From contig NW_021636054.1 of assembly GCF_004799145.2 (NCBI RefSeq), positions 55,902-119,901 on the forward strand: a DNA stretch of 64,000 nucleotides. The letters run 5' to 3'. The DNA comes from Neltuma alba. Its lineage: Eukaryota; Streptophyta; Magnoliopsida; Fabales; Fabaceae. Shown one piece after another: positions 21,337-31,266 of this stretch. The translations under genes and the position numbers were made by a program. The notes under the pieces were generated by a model. It was not told the origin of the DNA, ran no database searches, and worked only from the letters and a program-made list of their open reading frames with translations. The number at the start of each line of letters is the position of its first letter. Position 1 is the stretch's first letter.

Positions 21337-22980
21337 TCATAGTTTGCTGGGTTTCAAGGACCCCAGATCTCTCGCTTCCTTTCTCAGAACGTACTTCCGA
21401 ATCTTACCCGTCGAAGTCTTGGGAAGGTCCTCCTTGAACACCACCGTTTTTGGCACCATGAAGCGTGGCATCCTCTCTCTGCAATACTCCATTATCTCCT
21501 TCTCAGTCGGCTTCTTCTCCAATCCCTCCCTCAGGCTCACGAATGCGCACGGCGTTTCTCCCCAGAACTCGTCCGGCCTCGCCACCACCGCAGCCTCGTT
21601 CACCGCCGGGTTGCTGTACAGAACCGATTCGACCTCCACGCTGCTCAGATTCTCACCCCCACTTATAATCACGTCCTTGGATCGATCTTTAATCTCTAAG
21701 TACCCATCCGCATGCATAACTCCAACATCTCCGGTGTAGAACCAGCCGTTCTTGAAGCACTTGGAATTCGCATCTGGATCTTTCAAGTAGCCCAACATGA
21801 CACATGCGCCCCGAACAACCACTTCCCCAAGGGCTGACCCGTCACGTTTCACGCTTTTACCCGAATCTGGGTCCATCACGTCCATCTCCGCCAGCCCGAT
21901 TGTTCTCACACCTTGCCTAGCCTTTAATCGTGCCCTCTCAGCCGCCGGCAGCAAGTTCCACCCAGGCTTCCACGCACATGTAACTACCACCCCGCCTGTT
22001 TCTGTCAATCCGTACCCGTGACTCACCACAAATCCTAACGCCTCTGTTCGGTGCAGCACTGCCGCTGGCGGCGGTGCTCCCGCGGTGAGAACTTGAACGG
22101 GGTTTCTGAGAGCTTTTTTCGTTGAGTTAGTTAGCATGTTGAGCACCACCGGTGCAGCGCACATATGTGTTACACCGTGATGTTCGATGAGACTGAACAC
22201 GACTGCGGAGTCAAATTTACGGAGGCAGATATTGGTTCCTCCGACGGCTGCCATCCCCCACGGGAAGCTCCACCCGTTAACGTGGAACATGCTCAGCGTC
22301 CAGAGGTAGACCGGCCGTTTAGGGACGGCCCAATCGATAAGAGAATCGACGGTAATGACGAACATACCTCGATGGCAATGAACCACCCCCTTGGGAGACG
22401 AAGTCGTACCGGACGTGTAATTCAACACCATCGGATCCCACTCACTTTTGGGTCGGATCCACTGGAAATTCGGGTCACCCTTCGCCACCAACCCCTCGTA
22501 CGTATCCAAGAAGCCCTCCGATGATGCGGGTTCCAGTGAGTCGTCAGTGATGAGGATAAGGATAGGGCGTTGAGTCTCAGGAGGCAGCAAGGAAATGGCG
22601 TCGAGTACCAAAGCGCGTGAGGCACAGTCGACGAACACAAGCTTGGATTCGCCGTGGCGGAGGATGACGGAGATGGTGCGAGCGTCCAGGCGGGTGTTGA
22701 TGTTGTTGAGGACGGCGCCGGCGAAGGGAACTGCAAAGTGGAGCTCGTACATGGCGGGGATGTTGGGTGCCACGACGGACACGACATGGCCACGGCGGAT
22801 TCCGATGGAGGAAAGAGAGGAAGCTAGTTGAAGACAGCGACGGTGCGTTTGGGACCAAGTGAAAGTGGTGTTGTCATAGAGGATAGAAGTGCAGTCGCCA
22901 TAGACGGTGGAAGCTCTATCGAGAAAGCCTAAAGGAGTGAGAGGAGAAGAATTTGCAGAGCCTGGGTTGAGATCTTCCAT
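21337..22980 (-). CDS. Peroxisomal acyl-activating enzyme (AAE, BZO1/CNL/AAE11-type)
   Basis: A 547-residue acyl-adenylate-forming enzyme, intact and without introns. It would join a carboxylic acid to CoA using ATP. Visible motifs in order are the P-loop YTSGTTSSPKG (188-198), HGYGLTETGG (321-330), WFYTGDVG (413-420), the hinge region KDRSKDVIISGGEN (431-444), and KTSTGKIRK with the catalytic lysine at 526. The C terminus SKL is a type-1 peroxisomal signal. The sequence is of the plant clade that holds benzoyl-, cinnamoyl- and short-chain acyl-CoA ligases. The acid cannot be named from sequence; medium, branched, benzoic or cinnamic acids are all possible. It starts at the only Met aligned with the stub and pseudogene starts. 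It is the sole intact member of its array. Its upstream region has lost the TATA/RY block that most other copies keep, so expression is uncertain. Confidence 0.93.
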   Translation of the reverse strand: MEDLNPGSANSSPLTPLGFLDRASTVYGDCTSILYDNTTFTWSQTHRRCLQLASSLSSIGIRRGHVVSVVAPNIPAMYELHFAVPFAGAVLNNINTRLDARTISVILRHGESKLVFVDCASRALVLDAISLLPPETQRPILILITDDSLEPASSEGFLDTYEGLVAKGDPNFQWIRPKSEWDPMVLNYTSGTTSSPKGVVHCHRGMFVITVDSLIDWAVPKRPVYLWTLSMFHVNGWSFPWGMAAVGGTNICLRKFDSAVVFSLIEHHGVTHMCAAPVVLNMLTNSTKKALRNPVQVLTAGAPPPAAVLHRTEALGFVVSHGYGLTETGGVVVTCAWKPGWNLLPAAERARLKARQGVRTIGLAEMDVMDPDSGKSVKRDGSALGEVVVRGACVMLGYLKDPDANSKCFKNGWFYTGDVGVMHADGYLEIKDRSKDVIISGGENLSSVEVESVLYSNPAVNEAAVVARPDEFWGETPCAFVSLREGLEKKPTEKEIMEYCRERMPRFMVPKTVVFKEDLPKTSTGKIRKYVLRKEARDLGSLKPSKL

Positions 22981-23175
22981 GTGGAGGATGATGAGGAAGA
23001 ACTAGGACTGAGCTTCCGCCGCACAAGACGGCAGTTGTAGCGCAACACACGGGGACCGGGAAACGGGGAGGCAGGTGAGGAGTAACATATAATAATAGTG
23101 CTTAGTCGTCTCAAAAAGTCAATCACTGGGATATTAATAAGCCTTAACGTGCAGCATAAGTATTTTATCAAGAGT
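22981..23175 (-). promoter_or_regulatory. Shortened upstream region of the intact AAE gene
   Basis: The leader (22981-23030) resembles those of the other copies. It is followed at 23095-23140 by the distal block (GTGCTTAGTCGTCTCAAAAA), which in other units lies 700 bp or more away from the ATG. The RY motif and TATATAAAA-type TATA box between them are missing. A weak alternative is TATTATATG on the minus strand near 23083-23091. Confidence 0.5.
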
Positions 23176-23179
23176 GTTC

Positions 23180-23420
23180 ATTGTCAAAGTATTTTAATCT
23201 CAAAATTTTTTTTAATACATTATATATCCGGCATATTTAAATATTTTTTAATACATCTAATATCTTAAAATATTTTTTAGACATATTCAATATTCTAAAA
23301 TATTATTTGGTCTACCCAGCACTAAAGTAAGAAAAATAGTATAGGGTGCTAGACTCACTTTAAAAATACTTCATATTACTAAATAAACCACAAAATATTT
23401 GAGAGTATTGGAGGCACCTT
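23180..23420. repeat. TATTTTAG-rich dispersed repeat
   Basis: Repeated words ATCTAATATCTTAAAATATT, TCTAAAATATT and AGTATTTTAATC alternate. A similar stretch is at 1890-2090 inside the insertion at 1840-2501. It has no reading frame. Possibly a degraded transposon end. Confidence 0.4.
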
Positions 23421-23479
23421 GAAAAAACCCCTTATATGTGTATGATTAATTCTCCATATTAATAACATATCTTCAGCTT

Positions 23480-23810
23480 AGAATCAGTTTTGGTGCTCAT
23501 TGTTTTGATGAATACTCTAAGTTTATCAACTCTAGACTACCTATATCTCATTAGAATGGTTTGGATTTTATTTTTGTATTTTTATTTATTTAAAATAATT
23601 ATTTTAATATATATAGAATTTAAAATAAAAATAATCTCTTAGCTATCATTTTTTTCAAAAAATAGTTTCTATTTAAAAATAATTAATTAAAGATTTTAAA
23701 TTTGAACCGTTTAAATATAGAAGATACAAATTTGATAAGCTTAGGATTTTCACCAAGACGATGAATACTGAAACTAGTACTCATTCAACTATCTCATCAA
23801 TTTTACGACA
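23480..23810. repeat. Dispersed repeat R2
   Basis: Shares long blocks with 28430-28690: AGAATTTAAAATAAA, TTTAAAAATAATTAATTAAA and TTTGATAAG. It lies in opposite orientation to the copies at 2840 and 27295. No gene. Confidence 0.55.
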
Positions 23811-23876
23811 GCTTATTAATTAGCTACATATGGGCCATAAATTTATTTGTTTTAGGTACTAACTAAACTATTTAGG

Positions 23877-24334
23877 AAAAATTACAATTAGGTCCTACCT
23901 AAGAGAATTAAATATAAAAAAGTTTTTTAAAATCATGAAATTATTTTGAAGTTTTAAGAGATTTTTTTGTAATAAATTTTATTTGTTTAATTACCAAATT
24001 GCTCTTATTTTTTCTTTTTAAATTTACATTAACAACTGAAAGAACAGTGGTTGGCAACTTAAGGTATAAGAATTGACAGCTATCGTGGTCAGCATATCAC
24101 AAAATGTAATATATGAATTGTTAATACCTGCAACGATAGTTGTCAATTCTTGCACCTTAAGTTGTCAACCATTGTTCTTTTAGTTGTTAATACAAACTTT
24201 AAAAAAAAAGACAATTTAGTAATTAAATAAATAAAATTTATTATAATAAGGTCTCTTAGGACTTCATAATAATTTTATGATTTTAAGGGGCTCTTTTATA
24301 TTTAATTCCCTTAGGTGGACCTAATTATAATTTT
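23877..24334. repeat. 458-bp foldback element
   Basis: The left end AAAATTACAATTAGGTCC is mirrored by GGACCTAATTATAATTTT at the right end. The two arms run about 200 bp each. Their inner parts are still strongly matched: AACTGAAAGAACAGTGG on the left and CCATTGTTCTTTTAGTTG on the right, with the shared CTTAAGGT block. The loop is about 50 bp at 24090-24140. No coding potential. It would form a long hairpin if transcribed and could be a source of small RNAs. Confidence 0.75.
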
Positions 24335-25254
24335 ATCAATATTTACCATCTTCGGCAGGCTATATCCCTCCCCGCCGCCGCCAGTCCCCACAAGACCTAT
24401 GAGAAGCTATATGCTCCCTTCAATCCCACTTTCCACGTATAATTAAAAGTTATTGAATTATTGTGGGGATTTTGGGCTCACCGGTGTTTTGGTCAAAATT
24501 TTGGCTCACTTGTTATGAGATACTTTAACATTTTTACACATAATAAAACATTATTATATTATTTTATCACTTGTTATGACTATTTTGATAAAAAATAATA
24601 AAAATGAATATGAAACCTCCTCTCACACTTCGTAAAGAACTTGATAGAATTTTGTGGGCAAAAATTAAAAAAAAAAATTATTGGATACTTTTCTTATAAC
24701 ACCATATATTTTGAATCAAGAAAGCCTTTTATAGGGGATGACTTAATTTTAAATAAGAAGAGGAGAAAGGAGTAGATTATAAGATGATTACAATGAATTA
24801 AAAGGCAGCTTTATTACAACTAAATAAAAAGATACATAACAACTATATAGACTTAGGCCTAACAACACCAGAAAAAGAAGCTAAGAAAGCTCAAGTCATG
24901 TTATGTTATAAATAAAACTAAGAGAAAGTTAAACAGAGACAACCATGCAGAAATGAAAAAACACAGTCGAGAAAGTGAGATCGTATCCAAGATATAAATA
25001 TCTTTTTAGTTTATCATATTAGGAGATTTTACTAAGTATATACAATGTTATTTTTCCAAATAACAAAAATAATATTTATAATTTAAAATATAAAGTCCTA
25101 ATAAAAATTAGGAAAAATTACTATGAAGTCTAAAAAAAGAATGCAATGACTAAAATGTCTTACCGAACTTGTCATTGTTTGTGGGATTTGTTTAGTTATT
25201 ACATATTCATTTCCTATACCTTCTAATAATTATCTCTAAAAATTAATCTACGGA
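24335..25254. other. AT-rich spacer, no gene seen
   Basis: There is no credible reading frame. 25225-25254 already matches the start of AAE upstream module P7 (AAAAATTAATCTA). Confidence 0.4.
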
Positions 25255-25705
25255 GGTGTTTGGATGGAAATCAAACCATGGTTTCAAAAGTACTTTTACA
25301 GTTTACGAAGTAAATATGTGGAGGAGTTTATCTCGTTTTATAGAAAATTACTCCCTCTGTTTTTTATTATAAGAGACAATTGCAAAGTATATCATGTTCC
25401 TTATTATAAGAGACACTCATAGGTTGTCTCAAATTTTATGTATTGATTTCCTATTTTACCCCTATTTAATTACTCATATTACTCATATAATTGTATTTAA
25501 TTCCCATTCATTCTCTCTCCCACCCATTATCTCTCTTTCATATAAATAGGGGTATTGTTGGCAAAAATGTTACACTCTTTACATATTTATTGCACCTAAC
25601 TAATTTTAACTAATTTTTTGAATAATGTGATTTAGTTAATTGTATCTTATAAAAAGGAACGGAGGGAGTACTTTTTAAAAGTACTTTTGAGGATTGCCAA
25701 ACACC
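25255..25705. mobile_element. GTGTTTGG-ended MITE carrying a nested Stowaway MITE
   Basis: The ends GGTGTTTGGATGG and GATTGCCAAACACC are inverted. A second element lies inside it at 25351-25668. Its position is demonstrated by the continuous sequence at 19713-19735. No clear duplication. It is probably a PIF/hAT-type MITE that split the promoter copy. Confidence 0.65.
25351..25668. mobile_element. Stowaway-type MITE (second family)
   Basis: The ends are CTCCCTCTGTTTTTTATTAT and ATAAAAAGGAACGGAGGGAG, inverted and flanked by TA on both sides (25349-25350 and 25669-25670). CTCCCTC with a TA target is the classic Stowaway signature. It differs internally from the ~270-bp family S. It lies within the GTGTTTGG element. 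Confidence 0.8.
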
Positions 25706-26749
25706 GTATTCAATAATAATAAAGATGACGAAGCTGATGAGGTTGAAGAAGAAGACACAGACAACTAAGGGCAAGATAAGCAGAAGGGAGAGAAAGTAAT
25801 TAGGACGGCATAGAGAAATTATTATTAATATTTTATATAAATGGATGCATGCAAACGCATTGTCTTTGACGTTAATAGTTAAACTATAGGTTTTGTTTTG
25901 TCCTATATACCATGTGAAAATTAATTTTCTGTTCATTCCACCATGTGATGACCATCCAATCCAGATTTGATATGGAGTAACGATTTGAATATAGTTTAAT
26001 CTTGTGGATACAAAAAATAATGATTGAGGAATAATTAATGCCCTCACTTTTTTTTTCTTCCAATTACTATGCTTAGCAATATATAACTAATGCACGGTTT
26101 TTTAACTTTGAGGAATTACATGAAAATTAAAAAGGGAAAGTTACAAAAAGGATGTTATGCTAAAATTATATTATTACTCATTAAGTTAATTGTGTCAAGA
26201 CTTTAACAGAAATTTAAAAGAAACAGAGGGATTACTTGTTGTTTAATTTGTAGATATGTTATTATAACTTTGATTAGCAAACTTTGTGCAATTGAAGTCA
26301 TTAGATTCACATGGGATCTTCTTTTTTTTTGCAAGCAGATTCACATGGGATTTTAATGAATTCCATTTAATATGATTCTCCAAATCATATATTACAAACT
26401 AGTTCCGGTCCTACATATAAAATGTAGTTTGTATATGCTAATAAACCTGTATAATATTAATCGGATTCTATTCAATAAAAATGTTATATTATATAAAATT
26501 GAAATACATCTCACTATAAAATTCTTACTTGAATTGGATTTTGTAAAAAAAAAATTCTTCATTTATTTTGTTTATATTTTTCCCGATAGAAATAGAAGAA
26601 TTAATGAAGGACTTGAAAATTTTAAAGTAAAAAGCTCTTATTTGTGGGGAAAATCTCGGTGGGATGAAAATACTCTCTTTCAGCCCCAACGTCAATTTAC
26701 CACGACGAAGGCAACGCCTTTGTTGTGAAGATAAAGGCTAAACATGGGA

Positions 26750-26884
26750 AACCAGGACGAGTAGTTGAACGGTTGGTGCTCATCCTCTCTTAACTAAGGT
26801 TGGGGGTTTGATCACCGCTTGGACATAAAAAACGTTAAATCCCCTTACTAGCTATCTCACCTTTTGAGGTTACTCAAAAAAAAC
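26750..26884 (+). mobile_element. tRNA-derived SINE with 17-bp target duplication
   Basis: Flanked by a perfect AAAGGCTAAACATGGGA on both sides (26733-26749 and 26885-26901). It starts with a tRNA-like head with A-box TAGTTGAACGG and B-box GGTTTGATCACC, and ends in an A-rich tail (26876-26884). The long duplication and A-tail indicate LINE-type target-primed insertion. At 135 bp it is short but normal for plant SINEs. Confidence 0.85.
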
Positions 26885-27164
26885 AAAGGCTAAACATGGG
26901 ATATCCATTATTTACGGGTCTTTATTTTTATGTTTTACTACTTCGTTTTTACATAATTTATGAATAATTTTCAACAATTTAAAACTGAATTATGTAGAAA
27001 AAAATTAAGGTGAGAAGGTTAGAACTTTTTTACAAATTAAACTTTTATTTAATTAGCATATTCTTCCAAAGGAAAGTAATTAATTACAAGTAGGGAATAT
27101 CCAGGTTAAAATTAGAGAAAATTTATTTGATTTCATGTTGCTGATGTACATTTATTTTACCTTT

Positions 27165-27262
27165 TTTTTAATAGTGGAAACAAAATATTATTAATCAGAA
27201 GCAACAGAGCACAAATGGATCATACAAAAGAGAGTGGGAGCAAACAAATTAAGTGAAAGAAA
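27165..27262 (-). mobile_element. LINE-like 3' tail, second copy
   Basis: Resembles 20885-20990 by AAACAAAATATTATTAATC, GCAACAGAGCACAA and the A/T-rich end. Only the 3' end is visible. Confidence 0.4.
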
Positions 27263-27294
27263 TTTACAAATGTTTCGTGTTAGTACAGGTATTG

Positions 27295-27605
27295 TTCTCA
27301 ACGGTTATTTTTTGGTGCTTATTATAGCCATGAACACCGAGTGCCTGTCATTATAATGAGATTAAAACCGTTAAAATTTAAAATTAATGGTCCAAAAATT
27401 AAAATTTTTAATTTGTGATTTTTTAAATGATAAATTTACTTTTTTAGAAGTAAAAATTATAAATTATCTTCATTTTAAATTTTGCATATATTGAACTAAA
27501 AGCCCATTTAAAATATAAAAATTAAATTAAATTTTAACTGTTCAAAATTAATCTAGACAGTCCAAATTAAGTTATAGAATGCTCATTAAAATGATGAGTA
27601 TGGAA
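27295..27605. repeat. Dispersed repeat R2
   Basis: Same orientation as the copy at 2840-3126, with paired signals TCATTATAATGAG near 27349-27361 and CTCATTAAAATGATGAG near 27582-27598. Non-coding. Confidence 0.55.
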
Positions 27606-28429
27606 TATGCTTGTAATTGTCAAAACATTGGAGAGAAAAAAGAGTGGAAGCATATCTTCTCATAGTCCTTTCTCTGATTTTTTTTTTCTTTCCGTATCCC
27701 ATCTCTATGGCTAGATGAAAAGAGATAGATGATTTAAATTTAATATTTTATATGAGATGAATTATATTTTTCTTTTATTTTAGATATTGCAATTGTGGAC
27801 AGTCTAAATCAAATTACTAACAGTTAAAATTTATTTTTAATGTAATAGTAGAATATGTTATAAACTATGAAATTTTAACCTTCATTTTTTAGTCTATGGA
27901 CGGAGAAGGAATTCAAAGAGGAAATTAAGGAAAACAGAGTAATTATGAGAAAGGGTCCATCTAAACCCAAAATGGGAACACATTCCATGCTCATAAGTTG
28001 TTCCTTCGTTCACCGTTAATTTCAACCCATCTTCGTCACACATTTCTAACCAAAAAAAACATACTCAAAAATTGCAAAATACAGAAGCTAAAATGTATAA
28101 CATAACATATAAATTGCAGATTTTTTTGTGTGGTAAAAAAAAGGACTTGATAAAAAATTTACGCTTTATTATTGTCCACGTTCTGCGCATCATGTGTGCG
28201 TGTGTGTAGCTTATTTATTATATTCTGCGTTTTTCCTTCCTTATTATTTTTGTATGGTCATTTTTCCTATATACTTTTTCCCCATAAGCTCCTTAATCCC
28301 AATTTTCCCCTAGTTCAAAGCTACATGCAGGAGATGGATCTGCCACTCTTCACATAATGAGCAGTAAAAGGTATGGGTGGTATTACTGGTGGCTAGAGGA
28401 AATTTAGGGAATATTTTGATATTCATATT

Positions 28430-28690
28430 ATTTGATGATGACTTTCTCGGATCTAGTTTCAAGTATCATGAACTCATCAAATCTAAATCATCTATATTTT
28501 ATTTGAATAGGTCAGATTTAATTTTTTTTATTTTTTGAAAATAATTATCTTAATTTGTAGAGAATTTAAAATAAAGATAATTTTTTAACTATTATATTTT
28601 TTCAAAAAAAATTATTTTTATTTAAAAATAATTAATTAAAAATTTTAAATCTTAATCATTCAAATGAATTTGATAAGTTTAGGTTGCTCG
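28430..28690. repeat. Dispersed repeat R2 abutting the AAE fragment
   Basis: Matches 23480-23810. It ends at about 28690, where the damaged AAE 3' fragment begins, so it probably replaced the last codons of that copy. Confidence 0.5.
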
Positions 28691-28724
28691 TAACCGTGAT
28701 AAGCACTCTGCGTGCCATTCCAAT

Positions 28725-29206
28725 CTTCAGGCCAAACACCTTCCTTATTCTTCCCGCCTCTAATCTCTTCACCTTCGCCTCATCAGGACTGCCGTATTTC
28801 AGAGATACCATCCCTTTACCGGTCGAAGTCTTTGGAAGATCTTCCTTCAACACCACCATGAAGTGGGGCATCTTCTCTCTCCAATACTCCATTGAGATTG
28901 TGTCCTTCTCCGTCGGCTCCTTCTTCAGACACCCCCCCCTCTGGCTCACGAAGGCGCACGGCGTCTCTCCCCAGAACTCGTCCGGCCTTGCCGCCCCCGC
29001 CACCTCCTTCACCGCCGGGTTCCTGCACAGCACCGATTCCACCTCCACGCTGCTCAGATTCGCACCCCCACTTATGATCACGTCCTTCGATCTAAAATCT
29101 CAAGTTACCCATCTGGATGCATCACTCCTACGTCCCCTCTGTAAAACCAGCCATTCTTTAAGCACTTGGAGCTCGCATCTGGATCTTTCAAGTAACCTAT
29201 CATCAC
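28725..29206 (-). pseudogene. AAE C-terminal fragment
   Basis: Covers approximately residues 395-530 of the intact AAE: a GYLKDPDA segment near 29190, the hinge I-I-S-G-G region, the WGETPCAF motif and the KTSTGK motif. An in-frame stop and a small deletion lie near 29095-29105. There are also small internal insertions, and after KTSTGK about 60 extra bases before the last recognisable codons. No peroxisomal end is left. The homology breaks off at 29206, and no N-terminal half is found to the right. It is the right-hand edge of the array. Confidence 0.8.
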
Positions 29207-29916
29207 ACGTCTATATGCTCTTATGAGTTGTGATAAAATAAAATTTATATACACATTTGCTATTTGAATTAAATTACCACATTGTAAAATTATTACTTCG
29301 ATTGGGTTTTGTAAATTTTGTCTTGTTCTTACTTCAAGTTACCTTTACTGGGGCAAGAAAAAAAAATATCTTTATTGGCACGGACAACTACAATTTGTTT
29401 TTCTTTCTTTTTATAAAAAAAAAGGACCCCATCCTTTTATTTTGGTAAAAGTCAACTTCAAACCAAACAAAAAATCAAAAAAAGAAAAAAAGAAAGAACC
29501 ATAAGACTACGAAATGTAAGCACATAAGCATAAACGAACACATGTGGACATCCAAACTAAGATGCACATCAGCACATGCGTGTGCACCTACGTGCAACGA
29601 ACACCAAAAACTTCACACGTATTAATAAAACTAGGTAAAAATATTAAATTTGTCATAAATTTTAAGTAATTTTTAATGTTACCTTCATGTAGTGTTATAT
29701 TATCTTCATTAATTACATTAAATTTCAACTCTATATCAATTTCTATTCTCTCCCTGTTCTCATTAGATATGGATATATGGGAAAAAAAACATTTTATACC
29801 CATTAAAATTGTCAAAAAGTCTTGTAAAAAGGATCAAGAATTTTTTGTAGAAGGGCTTCTATAATAGGGACTTGAAGGAGCACATGTAAATCGTTCTTGA
29901 ACAAAAGTTTGTTCTT
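29207..29916. other. Intergenic spacer, no gene seen
   Basis: AT-rich with A- and T-runs; weak short frames are not supported. It contains a stretch of purine-poor and ACA-rich repeats around 29515-29600. Confidence 0.35.
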
Positions 29917-30202
29917 AAATACTAACTCTGGTTCTTAATATAAAATTTAATTAACAAATTTAGAAGGATTAAGAAAGTTAGTTATTTATAATAAATAGAT
30001 GTTGTTTTTTCTAAATATCTTTATTAATTATGTATGTTTAAATTACCGATTGATAGTAACTTTTTAACATATACAATTACTATAGAGATTATTTGAGTAT
30101 AAAATAGATAAATATTGAAGACAAAATAGATTAAAATTTTATATTTATGACTAAATTAAATGTCAAATTAGCTTTTATATTAAGGATCGGAGATAGTATA
30201 AG
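29917..30202. mobile_element. Stowaway-like MITE (family S)
   Basis: Family blocks run from CTCTGGTTCTTAATATAAAA to TTATATTAAGGATCGGAGATA. It is a fair match to the copies at 2115 and 20092. Confidence 0.65.
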
Positions 30203-30455
30203 TCACTTAGCTTGCAAGATAATTAATGATCTTTTTCGGATTTTACCTATAATAATGAACATGATGGAGAAAATATACAACATATTTTTTTTAACACATT
30301 TCCTTTGATAAGGGGCAAGTGTGAAAATTTTTAATACATTTATTGATATGTGAAAATATAGTACGAGTGACTTACACATAAGACTAAAGTGTTGATAACA
30401 TAAAATAGGATATACAACAAATCTCTTGAAGCGAGTTTGCCACCTTCATGTATTA

Positions 30456-30720
30456 TTTTCCTTATTATAGCCTTAATGTAAGAGTTTTTTAATGGGTTTG
30501 GATATATTAAGAAAGCTAACTAAATTATTTAATTTGAACTAATGTAACATGATCTTCTTAAAATATCTTTGTATAATATTAGATTATATATCATTTTATA
30601 AGTTAAATAAATTAATTTTAAAAAATAATAAATATAAAAATAAAATTAATTAAAACTTTATATTTAGAATCAAAATCAAGTTATTTTTATGCATCGTACA
30701 AGAGGAGTACTGATTTTTTT
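30456..30720. mobile_element. Degenerate Stowaway-like MITE (family S)
   Basis: Blocks such as TAAGAAAGCTAACTAAATTA and AATGTAACATGATCTTC appear in family order, but the ends are worn. Confidence 0.4.
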
Positions 30721-30993
30721 AGTGCCAAATGTTATTTAGCTCAACTCTTTTTTATATTGTTTCGTTGTCTTGCATCAACTTGTGTTGAATTAACAAATTA
30801 AATCAATATATGACTTGACAAAAAAAAAACGATATATGCTCAAATGAGTTATGATGAACTATATTTTCCATATACTGATACTCTTTGAATTGTTGCACTA
30901 TGAAATTATAATGCGGATTAGGTTTCGTAATTTTTTCTTCGTATTCTCCCTTTATTCTTGGCGATATTTTTTCCATGATAGAAAATAGAAGTA

Positions 30994-31264
30994 CTCCTCC
31001 GGTCCTTAATATAAGACCCAATTCTTGAGTTGGTTTTGGTCCTAAATATAAGAATCATTTTTCATATTTATCAATTTTCTCTAAATTACCCCTATAGATA
31101 TTCTCTCAATTATAATCAAGTAGAAGAGAGAGAGGGGGTATTAAGAAAGATGATTATGGTGTTTTAGAAAAAATGTGTTACTTTTCTTATAATTAACTAA
31201 CTTACCTAACTTCCTTAATCTAATCAAATTAGTTAAATGGGTCTTATATTAAGGACCGGAGGAG
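30994..31264. mobile_element. Stowaway-like MITE (family S), reference copy
   Basis: 271 bp. The terminal inverted repeat CTCCTCCGGTCCTTAATATA and following bases is perfect over 27 bases, and TA flanks both sides (30992-30993 and 31265-31266). This is the best-preserved copy, so it is likely to be a young insertion. It lies in the gap between the AAE array and the small gene at 32213. Confidence 0.9.
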
Positions 31265-31266
31265 TA

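Larger units (their letters stand above)
25225..26045 (-). promoter_or_regulatory. AAE upstream module, copy P7 (orphan, TE-split)
   Basis: The left part (25225-25254) and the right part (25706-26045) are continuous in copy P5. The right part holds ATTCAATAATAATAAAGATG, GAAGAAGACACAGAC, a minus-strand TATA box with GGATGCATGCAAACGCATTG (25841-25860), and CCATGTGAAAATTAATTT. The insertion at 25255-25705 separates them. No AAE coding sequence lies to the left before the intact gene at 22980, so this module is an orphan. Confidence 0.6.

Noticed and set aside
21344..22831. Plus-strand open frames across the intact AAE
   Set aside because: Antisense shadows; they translate to serine/proline-rich peptides without domains.
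26750..26830. tRNA gene
   Set aside because: A- and B-boxes are present but there is no full cloverleaf, and a 17-bp duplication plus A-tail identify it as a SINE.
28684..29226. 180-codon plus-strand frame over the AAE fragment
   Set aside because: Antisense of a recognisable AAE C-terminal fragment.
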